Below are positions 1-8,419 of a stretch of DNA of 64,000 nucleotides, in pieces. The DNA is from Chitinophagaceae bacterium (GTDB lineage Bacteria; Bacteroidota; Bacteroidia; Chitinophagales; Chitinophagaceae). The DNA lies in the NCBI GenBank assembly GCA_016703625.1, contig JADJBP010000010.1:1-64000 (forward strand), given 5' to 3'. Position 1 is the stretch's first letter; each line of letters opens with the position of its first letter. Under the pieces are notes generated by a model. The model saw only the letters and a list, made by a program, of their open reading frames with translations. It was not told where the DNA came from and did no database searches. A program made the position numbers and the translations under genes.

Positions 1-1314
1 TTTTTCCAGTTAATGAATGTATCAAATGAAACAGGTGTGTGTATGAATTATCCGGTACCCAAGAATGCTGATAAATGTCCCGATCTGAAATTTAAACAGG
101 AAGGAAAGCATGAAGCATTTGATGCACCAGTTGGAACAAAGTGTAAAGATATTTTTTTACAGGCGAGAACTGAGCAACCCGAAAAACTGTACAGTATAAA
201 AGTTTATTCTCTCGACTTTGGAGCTTTTGGTTTACTTAGAAATTTTGCCAATTACAGTAATGGGGGTGATGATCCTTAAGCGGTGAATCGCCTGTATATG
301 TTTCTATTCCCGTCAAAAGCATCAGATGTTGAACATCCCGACAAAAGGGCAAAAAAGAAGTTTATAAAGATAACAGGGTAACCATTCCTACGATATTGAT
401 GAGAATCGTATTGCTGATAATGGCTGGACATCGTCTGATGGTAAGATAATGAAAGATCCCGTTGATTTGATTGCTGATGACGATGAATTGCCAAAAGGAG
501 ATGGTTTTAATGGTGATGGTTTATCGAATTATGAAGAGTACAGGGGTTTTAAATCTTTTAAGGATAAAAAAATTGTGCATATACGTACCAATTACGAAGT
601 AAAGGATATATTAATAATGAACAGTAATCCCCTGAAACTTAAATTGAAATTGTACAAAGACGTTTCTATGCTGAATGTGAGTGAGATTACCGGTGGGCAG
701 TATTTTGTAAAAGATGACCATATCTATATTAATTTCAATGGTAGTGGCGCTACGCATGTAGCTGATCAGGGTGGACTGTATCTTATTGACTCAAAAAAGA
801 GTGATAAATATATATTATTGCAACGGGGGCCGTCGATTCCAAGTTATGTGGGTGCAGTTCAAATATTTACTGAATCTATTGCGGCAATGGTTAATGCTAA
901 AAATATAGAGTACCAAAAGCAAATTGGTTGAGTTATGATGTGAAACTGCAACAGGTAATTGCACATGAGCTTATACGGCAATAATGTTTGCCACCATGGC
1001 GAAGGTGATGAAGGCAACCCCAGCACCTTTAATAAAAAAATGGCCTTAGAAGCGGTAATGTAAATTGTATCATGAGGGGTGACAATATTGGATACCCAAT
1101 ATGGGTGTTCCGGAAACTCCAGGTGCTATAAGTATTATGTGATAGCAGAGCTGGAACCGGCTATAATGAAAATGGGGAGCAAATTCAAAGATGCACTATT
1201 GCATCGGGCGATTGTTTACACCAGTTAAGGGTTTCAGCAAGGGGCAAACCAAAAAAATGTGCGGAAACAGATAATTCTAAAAATTATAAAACGACAAAAC
1301 AGGTTCTGATTTTA
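1..1314 (+). pseudogene. Shattered surface/metallopeptidase-like protein gene
   Basis: No single frame is open across this stretch, but consecutive frames read as one protein. An 88-residue piece (13-279) is followed by a 160-residue piece (449-931) that opens with an Asp-rich calcium-loop-like segment, DGFNGDGLSNYEEY, preceded out of frame by DIDENRIADNGW. At about 955-1010 the frames give HELYGNNVCHHGEGDEG, then NCIMRGDNIG, then SGDCLHQLRVS. The HEL...HHGE pattern resembles the zinc site of a secreted metallopeptidase, but the second histidine expected in HExxH is missing. At least five frame changes are needed, more than in neighbouring genes, so this may be a real pseudogene as well as error-laden sequence. 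The 5' end lies outside the window. No family name can be assigned with confidence. Confidence 0.45.
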
Positions 1315-1982
1315 GTGATTGAAATTTCTACTACCAAAACTAAACTGCCAATTCTTATCATATTGCTTCCGGCTGCAATGGCAAATTCAAAATCTGCGCT
1401 CATACCCATGGAGAGGGTTTCCAGTTGGCAGTTGGCAGTTGGCGATACAGCATATTCATCAAAAAGGGTTTTCAAATAATTAAATTCAGAGCTAACCAGG
1501 TCCATATTGTTCGAAAAGGAGGCCATGCCCATCAGGCCGCAGATGCGGATATTTTTGAATTCAGCCAGTTCGGTTTTTAAGATTGTTTCCAGTTCATGGC
1601 TGTCAAGTCCAAACTTGGTTTCTTCTTTGGCAATGTATACCTGCAGCAGGCAATCAATGATGCGGTTGTTCTTTGATCCCTGTTTATTGATCTCTTTCAG
1701 CAGGCTCAAACTATCTACCCCATGTATTAAATGTACAAAGGGGGCAATGTATTTTACTTTATTGCTTTGCAGGTGGCCGATATAATGCCAGCGGATATCC
1801 TTTGGCAACAATTCATATTTATCTTTTAATTCCTGTACATAATTCTCTCCAAAATCACGTTGCCCCAGTGCATACAGATCAAGTATGTCTTCAACAGGTT
1901 TTGTTTTGGAAACTGCAACCAATGTGGCTTTACCGGCAAGTTCTCTTAAAATTTCCTGGTATTTTTCTGTATCGATGCTCAT
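1312..1982 (-). CDS. YggS/PLPBP family pyridoxal 5'-phosphate homeostasis protein
   Basis: A single-domain alanine-racemase-fold protein of about 223 residues that binds PLP and buffers vitamin B6 and amino-acid pools in the cytoplasm (family knowledge). The PLP lysine lies in LVAVSKTKP near residue 25, followed by the family hallmarks FGENYVQEL, WHYIGHLQSNK and, near the C-terminus, LSMGMSADFEFAI and GSNMIRIG. The frame runs on to 1284 with a non-family tail. Adding one T to the run at about 1332-1336 gives the expected ending GSLVFGSRNFNH and a stop at 1312, so a single-base deletion is likely. The gene starts 1 nt after the acyl-CoA dehydrogenase stop and is probably co-transcribed with it. 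Confidence 0.9.
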
Positions 1983-1983
1983 C

Positions 1984-3139
1984 TTATTTTAGTATCGACC
2001 TGCTGATCACGATTCGTTGCACTTCACTCGTACCTTCATAGATCTGCGTGATCTTGGCATCTCTCATCAATCTTTCAACATGGTATTCTTTTACAAAACC
2101 ATAGCCACCATGCACCTGTACGGCTTCGGTTGTGGTCCACATGGCCGTTTCACTGGCAAAAACTTTGGCCATGCTGCTGCTTAATGTATAATCAATATGC
2201 TGGTCTTTTTCCCAGGCAGCTTTAAGGCATAAGAGGCGGGCCGCTTCTATGCGGGTAGCCATATCGGCCAGTTTGAACTGGATGATCTGGTGGTTCATGA
2301 TCTCGGTACCAAATGCCTTGCGTTGTTTGCTGTAAGCCAGTGCCAGTTCATAAGCACCACTGGCAATGCCCAAAGCCTGTGCGGCAATGCCGATCCGTCC
2401 GCCAGCCAACGTTTTCATGGCAAACGTAAAACCAAACCCATCTGCACCGATCCTGTTTTCTTTGGGCACTTTCACGTCGGTAAATAAAATACTGTGTGTA
2501 TCACTTCCCCGGATGCCGAGTTTATTTTCTTTGGCGCCCACTTCAACACCTGCCCAGCTTTTTTCAACGATGAATGCATTGATGCCACGGCTTCCCTTGC
2601 TGACATCTGTTTGTGCAATGACCAGGTACACACTGGCACTGTTGCCATTGGTGATCCAGTTCTTTGGTTCCGTTCAGCAGGTAATGATCGCCTTTATCTT
2701 CTGCAGTTGTGCGCTGCGAAGTGGCATCAGTGCCGGCTTCGGGCTCGCTCAGTAAAAAGGCGCCAATATATAATTCACCATCTTTTTTGCCCTGCGCCAA
2801 AGGGTATAAATATTTCTGTTTCTGTTCTTCGTTGCCATAATCCTGCAGGCCATAACAAACCAGGCTGTTGTTTACACTTACACAAACACTAACACTGGCA
2901 TCTATTTTACTGATCTCTTCCATGGCCAGCACATAACTCACCGTATCCAGCCCGCTGCCGCCATATTCCGGTTTTACCATCATGCCCATAAATCCCAGGT
3001 CGGCCAGTTTTTCGATCTGGTCTTTAGGGAATTTCTGCAGTTCATCACGTTCAATAACGCCCGGCAGGCATTCATTAACCGCAAAATCCTTTGCCGCCTG
3101 TTTTATCATTAACTGTTCTTCTGTAAATTCAAATAGCAT
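1984..3139 (-). CDS. Acyl-CoA dehydrogenase (frameshifted)
   Basis: FAD-dependent short/medium-chain-type acyl-CoA dehydrogenase of about 385 residues for the first step of fatty acyl-CoA beta-oxidation. The first 160 residues (from 3139) carry the N-terminal helical domain and the flavin-contact segment LSEPEAGTDA. The rest (to 1984) has GGRIGIAAQALGIA, VHGGYGF and the C-terminal catalytic-loop region QIYEGTSEVQR. The halves are in different frames. Removing one base near 2661-2665 restores NGTKNWITNGNSASVYLV, which is what the family has, so this is a one-base insertion rather than two genes. A TATTTTTG -7 box lies 22 nt upstream of the start. The chain-length preference cannot be judged from sequence. 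Confidence 0.88.
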
Positions 3140-3160
3140 AGCTCATTTTTAAAGTATAGA

Positions 3161-3168
3161 CAAAAATA
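3161..3168 (-). promoter_or_regulatory. Putative -7 box of the acyl-CoA dehydrogenase-yggS unit
   Basis: TATTTTTG on the minus strand fits the Bacteroidota housekeeping -7 consensus TAnnTTTG and lies 22 nt before the ATG at 3139. No convincing -33 TTG is seen at the usual distance, so this is moderate evidence. Confidence 0.45.
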
Positions 3169-3174
3169 AGGAAT

Positions 3175-3821
3175 TTATTTACGGGTATTGTCTGCAATTG
3201 TCTTTGCAAAAAGTTTTCTGCTGATCATCCTGGCACCCAGGCTTTCCAGGTGATTGGTGTGCAACTGGCAGTCTACCAGTTGTACATTTTCTTTTGAAGC
3301 TGCTTTACATAATTGATAAAGGCAAATTTGCTGGCATTGGGTTCCAGGCTAAACATGCTTTCGCCAAAAAAAATATGTCCAAGCCTGATGCCATACAACC
3401 CGCCAACCAGCTGGCCATCAAGCCAGGTTTCGGCGCTGTGTGCATAACCCATTTCGTGTAAATGGGTATAGGCTTTTTGCATGGCAGGCGATATCCAGGT
3501 TCCGTCCTGATCTTTTCGGGTAATGGTTTTACAGTTTTGTATCACGGTTGTAAATGCACGGTTAATGGTAAAACGGAATTTACCATTCTGTAAAACTGTT
3601 CTCATACTGCTGCTCACTTTCAGCTCATCCGGGTACAGCACGAACCGGGGATCAGGGCTCCACCAGCAAATGGGTTCATCTTCACTGTACCAGGGAAAAA
3701 TGCCGCTGTGGTAGGCAAGCAGTAAACGTTCGGTGCTCAGATCACCACCAATGGCCAGTAAACCATTTTCATCTGCCGATTCCAGAGGCGGAAAGAACAG
3801 GTCGTTGCTAAGGATGAACAT
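3175..3821 (-). CDS. aat: Leucyl/phenylalanyl-tRNA-protein transferase (frameshifted near the 3' end)
   Basis: Transfers Leu or Phe from aminoacyl-tRNA to the N-terminal basic residue of proteins, creating bacterial N-degrons for ClpAP in the cytoplasm. Family motifs seen: FPPLESADENGLLAIGGDLS at the N-terminus, FPWYSEDEPICWWSPDPRF, and GGLYGIRLGHIFFGESMF. The frame as read stops at 3273. Adding one A to the AAA run at 3304-3306 restores the conserved tail VQLVDCQLHTNHLESLGAR and a stop at 3175, giving about 216 residues, a normal length. It follows clpS by 5 nt on the same strand, so modifier and adaptor of the same degradation pathway are co-expressed. Confidence 0.92.
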
Positions 3822-3826
3822 GGGAA

Positions 3827-4120
3827 TTAATTGGCGATCACTTCAACGGTAGCGTTTATGCCTCTATCGGTAATGGCATCGCACTGGGGTTTTAAAATTT
3901 CGTAGCTGCCTTCTTTAACGGCATATTTGCCTTTGGCGTCAATAATGATGGCACACTGCTCGGCCTGCTGTTGTGAGTGGCCGCAGATCTCCATTAAGGC
4001 TTCGATCACACAATCAAATGTATTTACATCATCGTTCCAGACGATGAGGCTGCAATAGGAATCTGTTACCGTTAGGGTATCCAGGTCTTCCTGCAATTTG
4101 GTATTTGAGTAAGTTGACAT
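3827..4120 (-). CDS. clpS: ATP-dependent Clp protease adaptor ClpS
   Basis: A 97-residue N-recognin that hands proteins bearing Leu, Phe, Tyr or Trp N-termini to the Clp unfoldase. Hallmarks seen: LIVWNDDVNTFDCVIEAL (the conserved NDDxxxxxxV segment that binds the N-terminal residue), the H-containing helix ICGHSQQQAEQCA, and the C-terminal strand GSYEILKPQCDAI. Length is typical. It leads the clpS-aat pair. A TATTTTTG box ends 10 nt before the ATG, implying a very short or absent leader. Confidence 0.93.
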   Translation of the reverse strand: MSTYSNTKLQEDLDTLTVTDSYCSLIVWNDDVNTFDCVIEALMEICGHSQQQAEQCAIIIDAKGKYAVKEGSYEILKPQCDAITDRGINATVEVIAN

Positions 4121-4130
4121 GTTGTTGTTA

Positions 4131-4138
4131 CAAAAATA
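4131..4138 (-). promoter_or_regulatory. Putative -7 box of clpS-aat
   Basis: TATTTTTG on the minus strand matches TAnnTTTG. It ends only 10 nt before the clpS ATG (4120), so the transcript would have a leader of only a few nucleotides. Confidence 0.45.
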
Positions 4139-4183
4139 GGTTGAATTTTTGCGAAAATGAAGAAAAAGTAGGTCACAAACAGA

Positions 4184-4210
4184 AAAAGGTTCACAGCTAG
4201 TGAACCTTTT
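4184..4210 (-). terminator. Hairpin terminator of tRNA-Val
   Basis: A perfect 11-bp inverted repeat (AAAAGGTTCAC at 4184-4194, GTGAACCTTTT at 4200-4210, 5-nt loop) lies directly 3' of the tRNA on the minus strand. The arm-distal A run reads as U's in minus-strand RNA, so a rho-independent terminator is likely. Confidence 0.8.
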
Positions 4211-4211
4211 G

Positions 4212-4286
4212 TGGGAGTTGACGGGGTCGAACCGCCGACCCTCTGCTTGTAAGGCAGATGCTCTAAACCAACTGAGCTAAACTCCC
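4212..4286 (-). tRNA. tRNA-Val (anticodon UAC)
   Basis: The minus strand folds as a full cloverleaf: acceptor GGGAGTT/AACTCCC with discriminator A, D-stem GCTC/GAGC, anticodon stem TCTGC/GCAGA around loop CTTACAA (anticodon TAC), and T-loop TTCGACC. No 3' CCA is encoded. It has its own promoter and terminator. Confidence 0.95.
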
Positions 4287-4303
4287 TTTTTATTTTCGGA
4301 TGG

Positions 4304-4333
4304 CAAAGATAAGGGTTAAAAGTTTTCTGCAAA
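4304..4333 (-). promoter_or_regulatory. Promoter of tRNA-Val
   Basis: Minus strand: TTTG (-33 element, 4330-4333), 18 nt, TATCTTTG (-7 element, 4304-4311). Both fit the Bacteroidota consensus, and the tRNA begins 17 nt after the -7 box. Confidence 0.75.
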
Positions 4334-4346
4334 ATTTTTTGCGAAA

Positions 4347-4661
4347 TTAGTTCAGTTGCACCGCCGGCAACCGGTAACTCTGCCCGTCATATACAAATAT
4401 CTCATCAATCTCTACTGTCCAGTATTTATATAAGGGCGATTTGCTGAGATATTGTTCTACTTCCGGTTTGCTTGCCGCATTGAATACCATCCAGCTTTTC
4501 TGGCTTTCCATGCTTACGGTATAATAATCAAGAATATTCTTTTCGATCAGGCTGTTGATATAAACCCGGTGCGGGGGTACAAAGGTCATAAAATCATCGT
4601 CCATATTAAAATGAACTGTGACCTGGTACTTATTCAGTTGCTTTTCATTTATATTTTCCAT
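4347..4661 (-). CDS. Conserved hypothetical protein, muconolactone-isomerase/YCII-like fold possible
   Basis: About 104 residues from ATG 4661 (MENINEKQ); the open frame extends upstream to 4682, but that would lie further inside mtaB. Recognisable stretches are VTVHFNMDDDFMTFVPPHR, INSLIEKNILDYYTVS, SWMVFNAASKPEVEQYL and SPLYKYWTVEIDEIFVYDG. The alternation of predicted strands and helices, with an ending of the form pLYkYWtxEidelfv, resembles small ferredoxin-like dimeric alpha/beta barrels, but no catalytic role can be assigned. It overlaps the 3' end of mtaB by 13 nt, so translation is probably coupled. Confidence 0.75.
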   Translation of the reverse strand: MENINEKQLNKYQVTVHFNMDDDFMTFVPPHRVYINSLIEKNILDYYTVSMESQKSWMVFNAASKPEVEQYLSKSPLYKYWTVEIDEIFVYDGQSYRLPAVQLN

Positions 4662-5950
4662 TCCACGATATTGTTTTCCCATGCTGCGTTGTAAGGGGCT
4701 GTTATTTTTATATAATTATCGGTAAAACCTTCCATCATACTGTTCTTGTTTTTTGATTCAAACAAAACCTTCCTGGTTTCGCCGATATGTTTGTTGGTGA
4801 ACTGCTGCATTTTTTGATAACCCAGGTTGCGCAAAATTTTATTCCGGTTGTGCCTGGTATTCATGGGTACAACAGGTTTCATGCCTGCTGCCAGTGTACC
4901 TGTTCTTTCTGAATAGGTAAAAACATGCAGGTAAGATATATCCAGTTGTTGCAGGAAATCATAGGTTTCCATAAAATCTTCATCCGTTTCGCCGGGAAAA
5001 CCAACGATCACATCCACGCCAATACAGCAATGCGGCATCATGGTCTTTATAAGCCCAACGCGTTCAGTATACAATTCTCTTTTATAACGGCGTCTCATCA
5101 ATCCCAGGATCTTATCACTTCCACTTTGCAACGGAATATGAAAATGCGGCATGAACTTTTTACTGTTGCTCACAAATTCAATGATATCGTTGGTTAATAA
5201 ATTAGGTTCGATGGATGAGATGCGGAAACGTTCTATACCTTCAACCTGATCTAACTCTTTGATCAATGAAAAGAAATTTTCACTTTCGGAGACTTGCCTT
5301 AAATTTCCTCTTTCCCCGGGATGCTGCGCACGGGGGGTGGGTGGGCTAAAGTCACCCAGGTTGATCCCCGTTAATACAATTTCTTTTGCACCTTGCGCTG
5401 CAATGGCTTCCACATTGGCGATCACATTGTGTATGCTGTCACTCCTGCTTTTTCCCCTGGCCATGGGAATGGTACAGAAAGAGCAACTATAATCACAGCC
5501 GTCCTGCACTTTTAAAAATATGCGGGTGCGGTCGTTGATGGAATGGGATGCTGTAAATTCATGTACATCCTCAATATCACAACTGCAGATCTTTGTACTG
5601 TCGCCTTTGGTAATTTCTTTTAAATGCTGTGCGATGTTGAATTTTTCTGCAGCGCCCAAAACCAGGTCAACACCCGGGATCGCAGCAATTTCTGCCGGTT
5701 TTAACTGGGCATAACAACCGGTGATGACCACCAGGGCTTCCGGGGCCTTACGCTGAATACGGCGTACCAGCATCCTGCATTCCTTATCTGCATTATCAGT
5801 AACCGAACAGGTATTGATCACATACACATCCGCCACTTCGTCGAAATTCCTTTTTTCAAAGCCATCATTTTCCAGTAACCTTCCAATGGAAGATGTTTCG
5901 GAAAAATTAAGTTTACAGCCCAGTGTATGTAATGCTACTGTTTTGTTCAT
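4649..5950 (-). CDS. mtaB: tRNA t6A37 methylthiotransferase MtaB (radical SAM)
   Basis: A 433-residue methylthiotransferase that adds a 2-methylthio group to t6A37 of tRNAs reading ANN codons. Domains: N-terminal UPF0004 domain with three iron-sulfur cysteines (HTLGCKLN, INTCSVT, VITGCYAQ), then the radical SAM core with the CxxxCxxC motif in DGCDYSCSFCTIPMARGKSRS, then a C-terminal TRAM-like region. The CSFCTIP form and the overall length fit the MtaB branch rather than MiaB or RimO. An insertion near residues 205-220 (SPPTPRAQHPGERGNL) is unusual. The start at 5950 lies 5 nt after a TAATTTTG box. Confidence 0.9.
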   Translation of the reverse strand: MNKTVALHTLGCKLNFSETSSIGRLLENDGFEKRNFDEVADVYVINTCSVTDNADKECRMLVRRIQRKAPEALVVITGCYAQLKPAEIAAIPGVDLVLGAAEKFNIAQHLKEITKGDSTKICSCDIEDVHEFTASHSINDRTRIFLKVQDGCDYSCSFCTIPMARGKSRSDSIHNVIANVEAIAAQGAKEIVLTGINLGDFSPPTPRAQHPGERGNLRQVSESENFFSLIKELDQVEGIERFRISSIEPNLLTNDIIEFVSNSKKFMPHFHIPLQSGSDKILGLMRRRYKRELYTERVGLIKTMMPHCCIGVDVIVGFPGETDEDFMETYDFLQQLDISYLHVFTYSERTGTLAAGMKPVVPMNTRHNRNKILRNLGYQKMQQFTNKHIGETRKVLFESKNKNSMMEGFTDNYIKITAPYNAAWENNIVEWKI

Positions 5951-5955
5951 TGCCG

Positions 5956-5963
5956 CAAAATTA
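5956..5963 (-). promoter_or_regulatory. Putative -7 box of mtaB
   Basis: TAATTTTG on the minus strand matches TAnnTTTG and is followed after 5 nt by the mtaB ATG, which would make the transcript leaderless or nearly so. No clear -33 element is seen. Confidence 0.4.
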
Positions 5964-6019
5964 CAGAAATTGGGTGTAGAAACCTACCTAAGAGCAGGCA
6001 GGCCATATGGTAAAGTTTT

Positions 6020-6088
6020 AAACGGATCAACGAATAACCAATTAACGTATTAACCGATTAACGTATTAACGGATTAACGTATTACCGT
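6020..6088. repeat. Short AT-rich tandem repeat (ATTAACGnATTAAC type)
   Basis: About five degenerate units of 13-14 nt built from ATTAAC(G/C) between divergent mtaB and the DUF4258 gene. A similar block occurs at about 19648-19700. These are low-complexity interspersed repeats with no evident function. Confidence 0.6.
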
Positions 6089-6098
6089 AACTTGCAAC

Positions 6099-6551
6099 AT
6101 GCTTAAAAAATACCTGCCATATATTTTCCTCGTTTCTGCGGCTTTATTGCTGTTTTTTATAAAGAAGAATCAACGGGGAAATACACCTGGAAAGCCGGCA
6201 ACAGAACAGTCAGAAAACAGGATAACTGTTCCGGCAGTTTTGCCTGCTGATGAAAAACCGGAAGAAATTCCCGGTTTCAACCGTAATACAGCCAAACTGA
6301 TTTTCAGCAAACATGCCAAATGCCGCATGGATTGCAGGAATATAGATGAAGCGGAAGTAAGGGAAATTTTAAAAAACGGAAAGATCAACCATAAAAAAAT
6401 ACAATCAGATAAGCGGGGAATGACCTACCCGGTAGAAGGGTATACCAGCGATAAACAATATGTACGGATCGTATTTGCTCCAAAGGATGATGGTTTGGTG
6501 GTTGTAACCGTGATCGACCTTGGTAAAGAATGGTCATGTGATTGTAAATAG
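6099..6551 (+). CDS. DUF4258 domain protein with N-terminal membrane anchor
   Basis: 150 residues. Residues 1-22 form a hydrophobic segment (YLPYIFLVSAALLLFFI) followed by a polar linker rich in Thr, Glu and Pro, then a DUF4258 domain from about residue 68 (KLIFSKHAKCRMDCRNIDEA, VREILKNGKIN, YVRIVFAPKDDGLVVVTVID). DUF4258 resembles BrnT/RelE-like small folds, but the characteristic toxin context (an antitoxin partner) is absent. It ends in CDCK. Probably exported or anchored with the domain outside the inner membrane; function unknown. Confidence 0.75.
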   Translation: MLKKYLPYIFLVSAALLLFFIKKNQRGNTPGKPATEQSENRITVPAVLPADEKPEEIPGFNRNTAKLIFSKHAKCRMDCRNIDEAEVREILKNGKINHKKIQSDKRGMTYPVEGYTSDKQYVRIVFAPKDDGLVVVTVIDLGKEWSCDCK

Positions 6552-6628
6552 TTTTCCATTCATAAATCTTTGCTTTTATTCAACAAAAAAACAACTTAAA
6601 TTTGTATTGAACGATTGAATAAAGTGTA

Positions 6629-8122
6629 ATGAAGATAAAATCCATATTGGCAAAGCCCTTTGCCGGCTATATACATAAACAGATCAGGAAGGGGATGGAA
6701 ACCGCTGAAGCAGACCAGCAGGCTATTTTCAATCATCTTATTAAAGTTGGTACGAAAACCCTTTTTGGAAAAGATCATGATTTTGCCAACATTAAAACTT
6801 ACGAAGATTTTAAAAAGCATGTGCCACTCAGGGATTATGAAGCCATTAAACCATATATCGAAAAAATAAAACAGGGAACACACAATGTGTTGTGGAAAGG
6901 TCAGCCCATTTATTTTTCCAAAACCAGTGGTACAACCAGCGGTGTAAAATATATCCCGATAACAAAGGATTCTATTCCAAACCATATCAACACTGCCCGT
7001 AATGCTTTATTATGTTATATGTGGGAAACCGGTAACTCCAGGTTTTCTGACGGCAAAATGATATTCCTGAGCGGTTCGCCTGTACTGGAACGTGTTGGCG
7101 GCATTCCCACCGGCAGGTTAAGCGGCATCGTAAATCACCATATCCCAAAATATTTAAGGTCGAACCAGTTGCCGTCATTTACCACCAATTGTATTGATGA
7201 ATGGGAAGAAAAACTGGATAAGATCGTGGAAGAAACGATCAGCCAGAATATGACGCTCATCAGCGGCATACCGCCATGGATGCAGATGTACTTCGACAGG
7301 CTGACCGAAAAAAGCGGGAAAAAAGTAGGAGAACTGTTCCCCAATTTTAATGTGATGGTACAGGGTGGTGTAAATTTTGAACCTTACAAAGCCAAACTTT
7401 TTGAAAGCATCGGCCGTACAATCGATAGTATAGAACTGTTTCCTGCCAGTGAAGGTTTTTTTGCTTTCCAGGATTCTCAAAAGGCAGAAGGCCTGTTGCT
7501 GAATACCAACAGCGGTATATTTTTTGAATTTGTTCCTGCCGGCGAAATTTTTAATGAAAATCCCACCAGGTTATCATTAAAGGATGTAAAAACTGGCGAG
7601 AACTATGCCCTGATCATCAACAGCAATGCGGGTTTGTGGGGATATAATATCGGCGATACAGTAAAATTTGTTTCTACCAACCCATACCGGCTGGTGGTTA
7701 CCGGCCGTACAAAACATTTTATCTCAGCCTTCGGCGAGCATGTGATCAGCGAAGAAGTGGAAGCCGCTTTGCTGCAGGCTGCTGTTGAAGAGAATGTACC
7801 CATTACTGAATTTACCGTGGCACCAAAAATTTCAACCGATGCCGGAAAAAGTTATCATGAATGGTTTATCGAATTTGAAAATACACCGGCCGATATAAAG
7901 GCTTTTTCAAAAAAAGTGGATGATAACCTCCGTAAAAAAAATGTGTATTATGATGACCTGGTTGGTGGCAATATTCTCCAGCAGTTAAAAATATCTCCCG
8001 TAAAGAAGAACGGTTTCATTGATTATATGAAAAGCATCGGCAAACTGGGCGGACAAAATAAAGTACCGCGGCTGAGCAATGACAGGAAGATCGCAGAGGA
8101 ACTCGAAAAGTTCATTAACTAA
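6629..8122 (+). CDS. GH3 family acyl-adenylate/amide synthetase-like protein
   Basis: 497 residues, full length for bacterial members of the GH3 auxin-responsive family, which belong to the ANL adenylating superfamily. Seen: the ATP-binding P-loop-like motif YFSKTSGTTSGVKYIP near residue 95, a central SIELFPASEGFFAFQ segment, the VVTGRTKHFISAFGEHVISE hinge motif near residue 350 (equivalent to the ANL A8 region), and a C-terminal GGQNKVPRLSNDR. Plant homologues conjugate amino acids to acyl hormones. The bacterial substrate is unknown, so only acyl-adenylation chemistry can be proposed. It is transcribed alone, just upstream of the arginine leader. Confidence 0.85.
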   Translation: MKIKSILAKPFAGYIHKQIRKGMETAEADQQAIFNHLIKVGTKTLFGKDHDFANIKTYEDFKKHVPLRDYEAIKPYIEKIKQGTHNVLWKGQPIYFSKTSGTTSGVKYIPITKDSIPNHINTARNALLCYMWETGNSRFSDGKMIFLSGSPVLERVGGIPTGRLSGIVNHHIPKYLRSNQLPSFTTNCIDEWEEKLDKIVEETISQNMTLISGIPPWMQMYFDRLTEKSGKKVGELFPNFNVMVQGGVNFEPYKAKLFESIGRTIDSIELFPASEGFFAFQDSQKAEGLLLNTNSGIFFEFVPAGEIFNENPTRLSLKDVKTGENYALIINSNAGLWGYNIGDTVKFVSTNPYRLVVTGRTKHFISAFGEHVISEEVEAALLQAAVEENVPITEFTVAPKISTDAGKSYHEWFIEFENTPADIKAFSKKVDDNLRKKNVYYDDLVGGNILQQLKISPVKKNGFIDYMKSIGKLGGQNKVPRLSNDRKIAEELEKFIN

Positions 8123-8182
8123 AATTTACCCAAAAATTACGGGCCTTTTAAAAAAATATCGGCCATTGTTTTTAAAATATTA

Positions 8183-8190
8183 TACTTTTG
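8183..8190 (+). promoter_or_regulatory. Putative -7 box of the arginine operon
   Basis: TACTTTTG fits TAnnTTTG exactly. A TTG at 8166-8168 is closer than the usual -33 spacing. Transcription from here would start near 8197 and leave a leader of about 220 nt before the GNAT gene. Confidence 0.55.
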
Positions 8191-8197
8191 CCCGTTA

Positions 8198-8419
8198 ACA
8201 GAGCATAGTATCAAAAAATGAACAGGACAATATTACATATCATGCATACGAACTTCGCTTCACGGGGCAACGGGTATGCATTTGTGAACCTGTTTGAATA
8301 TGCACCCTTATCCCGACGTGGATGCTGATAGGACGAGTAGCTAAAACCTGCCCCTGTCAGTGAAAAAATCTCCGAAAATTTTCTGTAACATTCTTTAATC
8401 ATCTTTTCAATTTTTAAAA
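8198..8419 (+). promoter_or_regulatory. Candidate structured leader of the arginine operon
   Basis: This 220-nt stretch holds no credible protein gene. It contains a perfect 8-bp inverted repeat (ATGCATAC 8242-8249, GTATGCAT 8274-8281) enclosing 24 nt, and further downstream a complementary pair around CTTATCC...GATAGG and CTGATAGG...CCTGTCAG that could form alternative stems (8305-8360). No riboswitch family known to me matches. A cis-acting RNA or attenuator controlling arginine synthesis is an inference from position, length and base pairing. Confidence 0.35.

Noticed and set aside
8300..8360. Possible hammerhead-like ribozyme (CTGATAGGACGAGTAGCTAAAAC)
   Set aside because: The core needs CUGAUGA and GAAA at set positions; only a loose resemblance is present and the stems do not fit.
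8211..8402. A 63-residue minus-strand open frame in the arginine leader
   Set aside because: No family resemblance and no promoter on that strand; it sits inside a region whose base pairing suggests an RNA leader.
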